From positions 1 to 64,000 of the forward strand of contig CACDQQ010000002.1 of assembly GCA_902555065.1 (NCBI GenBank): DNA of 64,000 nucleotides. The letters run 5' to 3'. Below are positions 51,837 through 60,015 of the stretch, in pieces (position 1 is the stretch's first letter; each line of letters starts with the position of its first letter). Position numbers and translations under genes: made by a program. The DNA is from an uncultured Pelagibacteraceae bacterium (GTDB taxonomy: Bacteria > Pseudomonadota > Alphaproteobacteria > Pelagibacterales > Pelagibacteraceae). The notes under the pieces are model-generated. The model did no database searches. It was not told the origin of the DNA and worked only from the letters and a program-made list of their open reading frames with translations.

Positions 51837-53012
51837 ATGTCTAAAATTAAAGATATAAGAACAAAAGTATATCAATGGAATGGCAAAACAGTTCCTCCAC
51901 AAAATAATTTTTGCACAAATGCATCAGATTTACTTTATGAAAAATCAGATGCCATGGGCTCTTTCAGATTTCATGAATGGTTAATTTGTGAAATTGAAAC
52001 TGATGATGGTCATATTGGAATCGGTAATGCAGCTCTTGCACCTCAGTTAGTAAAAAAAACTATTGATGAGTATCTTAAACCATTAGTTACAGGAGAAGAT
52101 CCTTTTGATTACGCTTACATCTGGGAAAAAATGTATAGAAGAACTCATGCATGGGGAAGAAGAGGTTTGGGCATGGTTGCAATATCTGCAATTGATATTG
52201 CTATTTGGGATATATTAGGAAAGTTAACTAACAAACCCGTATTTAAATTGTTAGGGGGTAGAACAAAAGAAAAGATACCTGTTTATGCATCAAAACTTTA
52301 TAGCCAACCTATCAAAGATTTACAAAATGAAGCTGAAAAATATAAAAAACAAGGTTTTAAAATGTTTAAGATGAGATTTGGTTGGGGGCCAAAAGATGGT
52401 CCTGAAGGTATGAGAAAAAACATTGAACTTGTAGAAGCTGTAAGAGAAGTAATCGGGGATGATACTGACTTAATGTTAGAATGTTATATGGGTTGGAACC
52501 TAGATTATTCTAAAAGAATGATACCTAAATTGGTAAAATTTAATCCAAGATGGTTAGAAGAACCAGTTATTGCTGATGATATTCATGGGTATGCGGAACT
52601 GAACAATATGAACGCTATACCAATTTCTGGGGGAGAACATGAATTTAATCTATTTGGTTTTAAACAATTGTTAGAACTCAAAGCAGTTAGCTACATTCAA
52701 TATGATAATAATAGAGTTGGTGGATTTACAATCGCTCAGAAAATAAATGCTCTTGCAGAGGCTTATCAAGTTCCAGTAATTCCACATGCAGGTCAAATGC
52801 ATAACTATCATTTAACAATGTCGAATTTTAATTGTCCTATCTCAGAGTTTTTTCCAGTTCATGATGTAGAAATTGGTAACGAACTATTTTATTATATTTT
52901 TGAAGGTGATCCTGCTCCAATAGATGGAATGATAGATCTAGATGATAATGTTCCAGGTCTTGGGCTTAAGATTACAGATAAATATAAATCAGAATTTAAA
53001 ATTATTGAGTAA
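51837..53012 (+). CDS. Enolase-superfamily sugar-acid dehydratase, L-rhamnonate dehydratase-like
   Basis: This 391-residue protein of the mandelate racemase group has metal ligands E215 (LMLECY), E241 (WLEEP) and E267 (GGEHEF). The catalytic pair is D290 and H317, in YIQYDNN and [12 protein letters not shown]. The D-H spacing of 27 and [18 protein letters not shown] match L-rhamnonate dehydratase (RhmD). It would remove water from L-rhamnonate or a similar 6-deoxy-sugar acid to give a 2-keto-3-deoxy acid. It directly follows pdxA with no gap. Its end meets the convergent ribokinase gene without any gap. Confidence 0.86.
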   Translation: MSKIKDIRTKVYQWNGKTVPPQNNFCTNASDLLYEKSDAMGSFRFHEWLICEIETDDGHIGIGNAALAPQLVKKTIDEYLKPLVTGEDPFDYAYIWEKMYRRTHAWGRRGLGMVAISAIDIAIWDILGKLTNKPVFKLLGGRTKEKIPVYASKLYSQPIKDLQNEAEKYKKQGFKMFKMRFGWGPKDGPEGMRKNIELVEAVREVIGDDTDLMLECYMGWNLDYSKRMIPKLVKFNPRWLEEPVIADDIHGYAELNNMNAIPISGGEHEFNLFGFKQLLELKAVSYIQYDNNRVGGFTIAQKINALAEAYQVPVIPHAGQMHNYHLTMSNFNCPISEFFPVHDVEIGNELFYYIFEGDPAPIDGMIDLDDNVPGLGLKITDKYKSEFKIIE

Positions 53013-53927
53013 TTAATAATTTTCTACTTCATTGATACTTGGCATTGAATTTGCAGCCCCTTCTTTAGTTGTAGAAATGCCAGCAACTTTGTTAGAAAAT
53101 TCTAATGCATCAACAATTTTTAACGATTTAGCTAATGCCACACTAAAAGCTCCATTAAATGCATCTCCTGCTCCAGTAGTATCTTTTACATCATCTTTTA
53201 ATTTATGAACATCTACAAAATAGCTATCGGTTCCATTTGAAAAATAAACTCCTTTAGAACCTAGAGTTATTAGAATATTTTTTACTCCTTTTTTTAAAAA
53301 TTCTTTAGCTGCATTCTCTATTTCAGATTTTGTTTCTATTTTTTTTTCTAAATAAAAACTAGCCTCAGTTTCATTTGGTGTAAAATAGTCTATGTTTTTA
53401 AAGTCATTCTCAGATATTTTTGAAGCCGGAGCTGGATTTAAAATAGTAATTGATCCAGTATCTTTAGCTTTTTGTAAAGCATAACTAGTAACATCATATG
53501 GTGTTTCTAATTGTGTTAAGAATATATCTGACTTCTCGATTGCTTTTAAATTATTATCTATATCAGAACTATTTAAAGTGCCGGCAGCGCCTGGTATGAT
53601 GTTTATTGCATTATCACCTGTATTAGCATTAATCATAATACCAGCAACACCAGTTGAATGATTTTTGTCTTTAATAATATAATCGGTATTTACTCCAGAG
53701 GATTTATATAAATTTAGTGCCATTTCAGCATTATTATCATCACCTACTTTTGTAATAAAACTTATTTTTCCGCCAAGTCTTGCTGCGGCAATGGCTTGGT
53801 TAGATCCTTTTCCACCAGGTCCTATTAAGTGTTTTGTTCCTAAAATAGTTTGCCCCACTTCAGGAATTTTTTCACCAATAAAACATAAGTCTGCAACAAA
53901 TACTCCAAATACACATATAGATTTCAT
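53013..53927 (-). CDS. rbsK: Ribokinase (PfkB family)
   Basis: This 304-residue PfkB kinase has the ribokinase start VFGVFVADLCFIGEKIPEVGQTI, the GPGGKGSNQAIAAARLGG region (about residues 36-53) and the C-terminal DTTGAGDAFNGAF with the catalytic Asp. It phosphorylates ribose or a related sugar with ATP. The fucU-type mutarotase gene is directly upstream (four-base gap), which is a classical pair. Ribose is the default substrate, although deoxyribose or another pentose is possible. Confidence 0.9.
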   Translation of the reverse strand: MKSICVFGVFVADLCFIGEKIPEVGQTILGTKHLIGPGGKGSNQAIAAARLGGKISFITKVGDDNNAEMALNLYKSSGVNTDYIIKDKNHSTGVAGIMINANTGDNAINIIPGAAGTLNSSDIDNNLKAIEKSDIFLTQLETPYDVTSYALQKAKDTGSITILNPAPASKISENDFKNIDYFTPNETEASFYLEKKIETKSEIENAAKEFLKKGVKNILITLGSKGVYFSNGTDSYFVDVHKLKDDVKDTTGAGDAFNGAFSVALAKSLKIVDALEFSNKVAGISTTKEGAANSMPSINEVENY

Positions 53928-53931
53928 TTAA

Positions 53932-54393
53932 TTAAGACCAGACTTTACCGTCAGGAAGAATAACTCCTTTAGTAATAATAAAACATCCAAAAGGTCGAGC
54001 ATCTGTAGTGGCTACAATACAATATGCTTTTTTTGCTTCTTCATAAAAATTTTGTCTTGAAATTGATCCAACTTTCCATTGGGGACCAGAATTATTTTTT
54101 ACTGCTTCAATAAACTCATTATGAGTTTCAGTTAGTTCCTCTGGTTTATCATCTACTTCCATTCTAAGTGCAGGAGAGCCACCTTGTGATATAACAAAAC
54201 TATCTAATGGAAAGACAGATAAAATTGCATTTGCTGCACTTTTAATGTCTACACCATCTAATCGAATTACATTTTTGTTCATTGAGTTTGCAGGAAAATT
54301 AGCATCGGCAAGTATAATTTTCTCACCGTGACCCATGGATCTTAAATTAAAAAGTAATTCAGGACTTAAAACTGGGTCAATATTTATTAACAT
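53932..54393 (-). CDS. fucU: FucU/RbsD-family sugar mutarotase, L-fucose mutarotase-like
   Basis: This 153-residue protein of the RbsD/FucU family has LLFNLRSMGHGEKIILADANFPA, whose His and Asp form the sugar pocket, and near residue 124 YCIVATTDARPFGCFI. The ADANFPA wording favours FucU over RbsD. It interconverts sugar anomers, L-fucose or D-ribose. It is co-transcribed with rbsK. In this region a fucose role would agree with the deoxy-sugar catabolic genes nearby. Confidence 0.87.
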   Translation of the reverse strand: MLINIDPVLSPELLFNLRSMGHGEKIILADANFPANSMNKNVIRLDGVDIKSAANAILSVFPLDSFVISQGGSPALRMEVDDKPEELTETHNEFIEAVKNNSGPQWKVGSISRQNFYEEAKKAYCIVATTDARPFGCFIITKGVILPDGKVWS

Positions 54394-54524
54394 TTTATAA
54401 TTATATTATATTCTTTTTAAGATTTCTAACATTACTTGAATTTATTAATTTACATAACTATTTTAACAAAAATTTTAAAAAAATATTTTCTTTTGATTAT
54501 TTATACATTGAATTTTAATGTTAT

Positions 54525-54537
54525 GTTATAATATAAC
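54525..54537 (+). promoter_or_regulatory. TATAAT box within an imperfect palindrome upstream of the DsrE-like gene
   Basis: GTTATA-A-TATAAC is a 13-base palindrome with one central base, and it contains TATAAT (54527-54532). It lies about 30 bases before the gene start, a suitable place for a -10 element. A clear -35 is not visible at normal spacing. This is the longest gene-free stretch in the window (171 bases). Confidence 0.4.
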
Positions 54538-54564
54538 AAATTAAATATAAAATTAGGAGAAAAT

Positions 54565-54942
54565 ATGAAAATTGCTTATGTATTTAAAACAAGTATGGCT
54601 AGTACTTTCCAACTTGCTACGATGATATTGCCACAACTGGAAAAAAACTCACACGTAGTTGATGTTGCTGGAATGTTTTTTTTTGATGATAACCTTTTTT
54701 GTTTAAAAAAAGGAGATCCCATCGGTGAAAGATTAGCAAAAATTGCTAATGAGAAGAAAATGCTGTTGATGGTATGTGATGCCTGCGCTGTTAGACGAGG
54801 TTTTGCTGATGAAACTTTAGAACAATGCGGAAGTGGAGACGTTAAAGCAAAAGGTTTGGTTGATGGTGTGGTGGCCGGATGCTTTCCACAATTATATACT
54901 GCACTTGGATCAAATCCACCTGATCAAGTAATCACTCTTTAA
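54565..54942 (+). CDS. DsrE-like sulfur-relay-type protein
   Basis: This 125-residue protein has the DsrE/DsrF-like alpha/beta plan. The CxxC in MVCDACAVRRG is C71/C74, with further Cys at residues 46, 88 and 106 that could carry sulfane sulfur. SD AGGAGA lies ahead of the ATG. It stands alone on the plus strand and is not part of a dsr operon. Downstream a bidirectional terminator separates it from the RbsB-type gene. A role in sulfur transfer or redox sensing is possible; the exact partner is unknown. Confidence 0.7.
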   Translation: MKIAYVFKTSMASTFQLATMILPQLEKNSHVVDVAGMFFFDDNLFCLKKGDPIGERLAKIANEKKMLLMVCDACAVRRGFADETLEQCGSGDVKAKGLVDGVVAGCFPQLYTALGSNPPDQVITL

Positions 54943-54952
54943 AATAAATAAA

Positions 54953-54985
54953 AAAAAAGGGTGGAATAAAACTCCACCCTTTTTT
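54953..54985. terminator. Bidirectional intrinsic terminator
   Basis: GGGTGGA and TCCACCC pair over 7 bp around a seven-base loop, flanked by an A-run on the left and a T-run on the right. Both strands therefore show a stem followed by T. It serves the convergent DsrE-like gene (plus) and the binding-protein gene (minus). Confidence 0.88.
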
Positions 54986-55004
54986 AAATGTTATAAACTA
55001 ATGA

Positions 55005-55937
55005 TTATTTAAAATCGTTAGCGTTTTCTTTTGTTACTAATTGTGTTCCAGTATCAATGTTTGGATCAATACTTCCACCATTAGCTAGCTCAAGTGCATA
55101 TTTAACACCGTAAGCACCCATGTTATATGAGAACTGAGCAATAGTTGCAGTCATTTCACCTTTTAAGATACTTGTAGCAGCATCTGGAGTTGCATCAAAA
55201 CCAACAACAACCACATCATTCATATCTGCATCTTTAAGAGCTTGCATAGCACCTAAGCCCATATTGTCATTTGAAGCAAATATTGCTTTGATGTTAGGAT
55301 TTTTCAAAATAATAGACTCAGTGACCGATCTACCTTTTGCAGTATCCCACTCAGCTGTTTGAGTAGCAACTATATTTAAACCACAATTTTTAAATCCTTT
55401 AATTGCACCGTCTCTTCTTAGTAAAGCTGTTGATTGAGACTCTATTCCAGTCAAAATAGCAACATCTGAACCTTTTGGAGTTTTGTCACAAATGAATTTA
55501 GCAGCTAATTCTGCTCCATTCATGTTGTTAGTACCAATAAAAGTAACTCCTTCGTTTATTCCTTTTGTATCTACGAATACAACTGGAACACCGCTTTTGA
55601 TAGCGTCATCTACAATTGGAGCAAATGCATTTGGATCTCCTGGTGCAAGAGCTAAGGCATCAACACCTTTAGCAAGTTGGTCTTCAACTTGGTTAATTTG
55701 AGCTTGAACATCACCTTCTTGAGGTGGTGCAACCAAAATTAACTTAACACCTAATTTTTTAGCTTCTTCTTCAGCACCTTTTGTAACAGAAGCCCAGAAA
55801 GGATTTCCAGACCCAGGACCTTTAATACTGAACAAGATTTTTTTACCATGACCATCAGCAAAAGAAGCTGAAATCATGCTTATCGATAAAAAAATTGCTG
55901 ATACTAAAACAACAATTTTTCTTGATAGTTCTTTCAT
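55005..55937 (-). CDS. Ribose-type ABC transporter substrate-binding protein
   Basis: This 310-residue periplasmic-binding protein has a Sec signal (MKELSRKIVVLVSAIFLSISMISASFA) and SD AAGGGGAAA. The family has GSGNPFWASVTKGAEEEAKKLG at the mature N-terminus, VFVDTKGINEGVTFIGTNN in the middle and ASNDNMGLGAMQAL later, all of the RbsB/type I fold. It carries a sugar or cyclitol to the RbsC/RbsA-like pair. It is the last gene of the operon, unlike the common binding-protein-first order, and is preceded by an 18-bp palindrome. Confidence 0.9.
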   Translation of the reverse strand: MKELSRKIVVLVSAIFLSISMISASFADGHGKKILFSIKGPGSGNPFWASVTKGAEEEAKKLGVKLILVAPPQEGDVQAQINQVEDQLAKGVDALALAPGDPNAFAPIVDDAIKSGVPVVFVDTKGINEGVTFIGTNNMNGAELAAKFICDKTPKGSDVAILTGIESQSTALLRRDGAIKGFKNCGLNIVATQTAEWDTAKGRSVTESIILKNPNIKAIFASNDNMGLGAMQALKDADMNDVVVVGFDATPDAATSILKGEMTATIAQFSYNMGAYGVKYALELANGGSIDPNIDTGTQLVTKENANDFK

Positions 55938-55946
55938 AAATTTCCC

Positions 55947-55964
55947 CTTTAATAATTATTAAAG
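55947..55964 (-). promoter_or_regulatory. Perfect 18-bp palindrome upstream of the RbsB-type gene
   Basis: CTTTAATAATTATTAAAG is its own reverse complement. It lies about ten bases upstream of the start codon and partly overlaps the SD region. It may be an operator or a hairpin that hides the ribosome-binding site, though palindromes made only of A and T arise easily at this composition. Confidence 0.4.
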
Positions 55965-56044
55965 CTTAATTTAATAAAATTTTTAAAAAAAATTCAACTG
56001 TTTAGAGGGTCTCTAATGAGAGCAACTATTCAACTATGACGTGT

Positions 56045-57058
56045 TTATTTTCTCGTACCGAAATCTCTTCTTAAAACATCTACGTAAACTGCTAATACAA
56101 TGATCGAGCCAATCAATACTTGTTGCCAGAAAGAGCTTACATCCATCAAATTAAGTCCATTTCTTAAAATTCCCATAATCATTACTCCGGCGAAAACTCC
56201 AAGAACAGTTCCTCTACCACCAAAGAAACTAGCTCCACCAATTATACATGCCGCGATAGCATCCAATTCAGATTGTAATCCTGCATTAGGATAACCAGAG
56301 TCTGTTCTTCCTGCTAAAATTAATGCTCCAATACCTGATAAAAATCCACAAAGTGAATAAACAATTATTAAAATTTTATTAACATTAATTCCTGAAGCTC
56401 TTGCTGCACTTGGGTTACCTCCAATTGCATAAATCCACTTTCCTGTTCGACTATGATTCAAGAAAACCCAAAAAACAAAATATACAACAGCGATTAAAAC
56501 TAAGCTTACGGGAAGATATTGAGATTTCTCTAATCCTAACCAAGTAAGATCTATTCTACCATGACCTAAGTACCTAACTTCATCGGTAAATCCACTTATG
56601 GGTGTTCCGCCTGATATTAAGTTTCCTGTTCCTCTAAAAATATAAAGAGTTCCTAAAGTCATTATAAAAGGATGAGGCATTCTTAAAAGTGTTATCCCTA
56701 AACCATTTATCAACCCGCATAAAAATCCAGCAAATAAAGGTACTAGAACAACTATAAACCAAGGTGCTCCAGCTTTAGCTACAATTGCTAAAATCATTAA
56801 TGAAAGCATCATTATTGAGCCAACTGATAGATCTATACCCGCAGTCACAATAACCATAAAAACACCTAAAGCTAACATTGATTGCCAAGATATTTGTTTA
56901 AATACGTTTGTTACATTTCTCCAAGACAAGAAGACATCTGGTTGTAAAATATGCATTACCAAGATCATGATAACTAATAATAGTAAAATCCCATATTTTT
57001 CAAAATATGGAATAAGTTTTACGTATAAGCTATCTTGTTTTTTTTCTTTATCTTCCAT
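56045..57058 (-). CDS. Ribose-type ABC transporter permease
   Basis: This 337-residue inner-membrane protein of the RbsC family has eight to ten helices. The marks are IVTAGIDLSVGSIMML near residue 75, TLGTLYIFRGTGNLISGG near residue 134 and GGASFFGGRGTVLGVFAGVM in the C-terminal half. The ATG at 57058 is two bases after the ATPase stop; the longer reading overlaps that gene. It forms a homodimeric pore with the ATPase and the binding protein. Confidence 0.92.
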   Translation of the reverse strand: MEDKEKKQDSLYVKLIPYFEKYGILLLLVIMILVMHILQPDVFLSWRNVTNVFKQISWQSMLALGVFMVIVTAGIDLSVGSIMMLSLMILAIVAKAGAPWFIVVLVPLFAGFLCGLINGLGITLLRMPHPFIMTLGTLYIFRGTGNLISGGTPISGFTDEVRYLGHGRIDLTWLGLEKSQYLPVSLVLIAVVYFVFWVFLNHSRTGKWIYAIGGNPSAARASGINVNKILIIVYSLCGFLSGIGALILAGRTDSGYPNAGLQSELDAIAACIIGGASFFGGRGTVLGVFAGVMIMGILRNGLNLMDVSSFWQQVLIGSIIVLAVYVDVLRRDFGTRK

Positions 57059-57060
57059 AT

Positions 57061-57810
57061 TTATTTTTTTCCCATAATCCAACCAATGACTTCATCTCTT
57101 GAAGTTTTAACTAATTGAGACTCTGCAAAGTTTGTTCCTTGAAAAAGTGCCATTACTCTGTCGCAAACAGTAAAAATATCATCCATTCTATGACTTATTA
57201 CTATAACACCTACACCAGTACTTTTTAATTTATTAATTAAATCTAATACTTTTCCAACTTCTTTTATTGCTAAAGCAGCAGTTGGTTCATCCATTATAAC
57301 AACTTTGGCATTAAATGCTGTTGACCTAGCTATTGCAACCGCTTGTCTTTGTCCTCCAGATAATTCCTCTACTTTCTGATCAGCACTTTTAACATTTATT
57401 TTTAGTTTCTCTAAGTGTGCGCTTGTCATTTCTTGAATTTTTTTAAAATCTAGAAATTTTAAGAAGCCAATATTTTTTGTTGGCTCTCTTCCTAAGAATA
57501 TATTTTCTCCAATGGGTAAATTACCTGCCAATGCAAGATCTTGATAAACCATTTCTAAACCTAAATTTTGAGAGTCTTTTGGGCTATTTAACACATGTTC
57601 TTTGCCCTCAAAAAATAAAGCACCTGCACTTGGTTTGTACAAACCAGATAAAACTTTCATTAGAGTAGATTTGCCTGCACCATTATCTCCCACTACACCT
57701 AAACATTCACCTTCGTGCACTTTTAAATTTACATTTTCTAAAGCAGTTATTGTTCCAAAATACTTTGTGATACCTTTAGCCTCTAAGAGCAATTTATTTG
57801 TTGAAGTCAT
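57061..57810 (-). CDS. Ribose-type ABC transporter ATP-binding protein, single domain
   Basis: This 249-residue protein has one ATPase domain with Walker A GDNGAGKSTLMK, signature LSGGQRQAV and Walker B VVIMDEPTAAL. RbsA is normally a duplicated protein of about 500 residues; this form has one domain (FrcA-like), so it must act as a homodimer. It follows the 2-hydroxyacid dehydrogenase gene by 22 bases, and the permease gene begins two bases after it. Confidence 0.92.
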   Translation of the reverse strand: MTSTNKLLLEAKGITKYFGTITALENVNLKVHEGECLGVVGDNGAGKSTLMKVLSGLYKPSAGALFFEGKEHVLNSPKDSQNLGLEMVYQDLALAGNLPIGENIFLGREPTKNIGFLKFLDFKKIQEMTSAHLEKLKINVKSADQKVEELSGGQRQAVAIARSTAFNAKVVIMDEPTAALAIKEVGKVLDLINKLKSTGVGVIVISHRMDDIFTVCDRVMALFQGTNFAESQLVKTSRDEVIGWIMGKK

Positions 57811-57832
57811 TTAATTTAAATTAAAAAAAAAA

Positions 57833-58852
57833 TTAATTAATTGCAACAGGTTTTGACCTTAAAAGATGAACAGTTTTTCTTAGAGCTTTTTTACAAAATC
57901 TTGGATTAAGATTTTTTGAAATTAATTTCATATCTTCAAAAACAATGTTGCCCATTTCCTTGAATGCCTCGTCTAAAGCACCCGCTCTATGTGCAGAAAA
58001 TAAAACATTTTTTAATTTTCTTATTGGGTCATTTTTTTTAACTGGTTCCTCCGGAAAAACATCAAGCGCTGCAAAAATATCACCTTTTTTAAGTCTATTT
58101 TTTAAATCTTTAAAATTTACTATTGCAGCTCTACTCATTAGTATAAAAAGTGAGTTTGATTTCATAAGATTGAGTAATTTTTTATCAATCAGTCCTTTGT
58201 TTTTTGTAGTAATTGCAGCAAGTACATAAATAACTTCACATTCTTTAAACATTTTTTTTAAAGTAATTGGTCTAAATCCTTGATTAATAATTTTTTTGTT
58301 TGGTATCCAAGGATCATAGATATTTATTTTACTCGAAAATGGTCTCAATAATGGAACCAACGCTTTCCCTAGGTCTCCATATCCCAATAATCCAATTTTT
58401 TTATCTGATAACAATGAAGCCTTAAGATTTCCATCTAGTCCATACTTTTCCTTTTTATTAATGAAATCCTGATTTGCTCCATGAATATTTCTAAGAAGAG
58501 AGAGTGTAAATCCAAGTGCAATTTCTGCGACTGGTTTTGAGAAAACAGGTGAAGTTGCAATAACGTGAATACCTTTATCAAAACAGTAATTATAATCCAT
58601 ATTATCTAAAAAGTTGCTTTCGACATTTATTACTGCTTTCAACTTTTTTGCTTTAATTAATAAAAATTTAGGAAGATCAGGCTGTCCAATTATAAATTTC
58701 GCTTTATGAATATTATTAATATAAAATTTTTGTTTATTTATTTTTGGTGCGAAAATAAGCTTAAATTTATTTTTTAACTCATTTAATTTTGGTTTTGAGA
58801 AAATAAGCTCCATAGTTCTTGGATATGGATCAACTATTGCAATATCTTTCAT
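57833..58852 (-). CDS. D-isomer-specific 2-hydroxyacid dehydrogenase
   Basis: This 339-residue protein has the NAD-binding loop GLLGYGDLGKAL (about residues 154-165). The catalytic Arg is in MSRAAIVNF, the Glu in PEEPV and the His in SAHRAGALDE (near residue 290). All four required residues are present. The substrate is unknown; candidates include glycerate, phosphoglycerate or another hydroxy acid. It is part of the iolD operon, with small gaps on both sides. Confidence 0.87.
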   Translation of the reverse strand: MKDIAIVDPYPRTMELIFSKPKLNELKNKFKLIFAPKINKQKFYINNIHKAKFIIGQPDLPKFLLIKAKKLKAVINVESNFLDNMDYNYCFDKGIHVIATSPVFSKPVAEIALGFTLSLLRNIHGANQDFINKKEKYGLDGNLKASLLSDKKIGLLGYGDLGKALVPLLRPFSSKINIYDPWIPNKKIINQGFRPITLKKMFKECEVIYVLAAITTKNKGLIDKKLLNLMKSNSLFILMSRAAIVNFKDLKNRLKKGDIFAALDVFPEEPVKKNDPIRKLKNVLFSAHRAGALDEAFKEMGNIVFEDMKLISKNLNPRFCKKALRKTVHLLRSKPVAIN

Positions 58853-58855
58853 GAT

Positions 58856-60010
58856 CTATAAGAGAATTTTTTTTACTTCTTCTTCTGTAAATCTTTTTGG
58901 CTTTTCACACTTAGTTTTTATTTTTTGAGGTACTCCAGTTGTTGCAGCTTTCATAGTAGACTCAATTATATCTAAAACATGAAGAGATAGCTCTCCGGAA
59001 CATCGATTTTTTTTCTTTTTTTCGATTGCATATAACATCTCAGACATTCCAACACTTCTATAGTTTGCATTTGTAGGTGATTCATTAGATCTACCACTTG
59101 AAGATGTAATATTTATTTTTCCTAAATGCATTTTATCAGTTTTATGTTCACCCCAGCGACCGCCTTCTGTAACAGAAATATAAACAGATCCACCAAACAT
59201 ATTCGGATCAGGAACGATAATTGATCCTTTAGTTCCATAAAGTTCCATATGATTTCTTTGATGATTAATAACATCAAAGGATAGAGTGACTTGAATAATT
59301 GCTTCATTATGAAATTGAATTGTTGCTAAATAAGTAGTTGGTGTTTCAACCTTAAATGTTTTTCCTTTATTCGGACCCGCTCTATAATTTCTTCTTTTAA
59401 ACGCCGTTAATGTTCTACCTTGCACCTGTTTAGCTGGCCCTAAAAGATTAACAAGCGTTGTAAAAAAATAAGGACCCATATCTATTACTGGTCCTCCCTC
59501 TTTTTTATACCAAGACTCTGGTTTTGGATGAAAGTTTTCAACTCCAGGAAATGCAAAGATTGCATTTCCAAGTTTGATTTGTCCAATCAAATCTGAGTCA
59601 ATTAATTCCTTTGCTTTTTGTCCACCTCCTCCAAGAAAGGTATCCGGTGCGTTACCAATATATAATTTTTTTTGTTTTGCCAAAGCCACTAACTCTTTTC
59701 CTTTTTGAAAGTATGTTGCTAATGGTTTTTCTGAATAAACATGCTTGCCTGCATTTAATACTTTTTTTGATACAGAATAATGTGATTGAGGAATTGTTAA
59801 ATTTAAAATTACCTCAATATCTTTATCTTTTAGTATTTCATTAACAGTCATTGATTTGATGTTGTATAATTTCGCACATTTTTCAGCTGCTTTTTGATTA
59901 ATATCCGCACAAGCAACGATTTTGAAATTATTAAAATATTGGTGTCCCCTAAAATATGTTTCTGCGATATGGCCACATCCTATGAGACCAACCTTAAAAA
60001 CTTTATTCAT
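58856..60010 (-). CDS. Gfo/Idh/MocA-family oxidoreductase
   Basis: This 384-residue dehydrogenase has the N-terminal NAD(P) loop GLIGCGHIAETYF and the EKPLA motif (YSEKPLATYF, about residue 95) with the catalytic Lys. A C-terminal region of Gfo/Idh type follows, with GPYFFTTLVNLLGPAKQVQGRT. It would oxidise a sugar or cyclitol such as myo-inositol. It comes directly after iolD (gap of five bases), which makes an inositol- or inosose-type substrate plausible, although the family is broad. Confidence 0.86.
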   Translation of the reverse strand: MNKVFKVGLIGCGHIAETYFRGHQYFNNFKIVACADINQKAAEKCAKLYNIKSMTVNEILKDKDIEVILNLTIPQSHYSVSKKVLNAGKHVYSEKPLATYFQKGKELVALAKQKKLYIGNAPDTFLGGGGQKAKELIDSDLIGQIKLGNAIFAFPGVENFHPKPESWYKKEGGPVIDMGPYFFTTLVNLLGPAKQVQGRTLTAFKRRNYRAGPNKGKTFKVETPTTYLATIQFHNEAIIQVTLSFDVINHQRNHMELYGTKGSIIVPDPNMFGGSVYISVTEGGRWGEHKTDKMHLGKINITSSSGRSNESPTNANYRSVGMSEMLYAIEKKKKNRCSGELSLHVLDIIESTMKAATTGVPQKIKTKCEKPKRFTEEEVKKILL

Positions 60011-60015
60011 GAATT

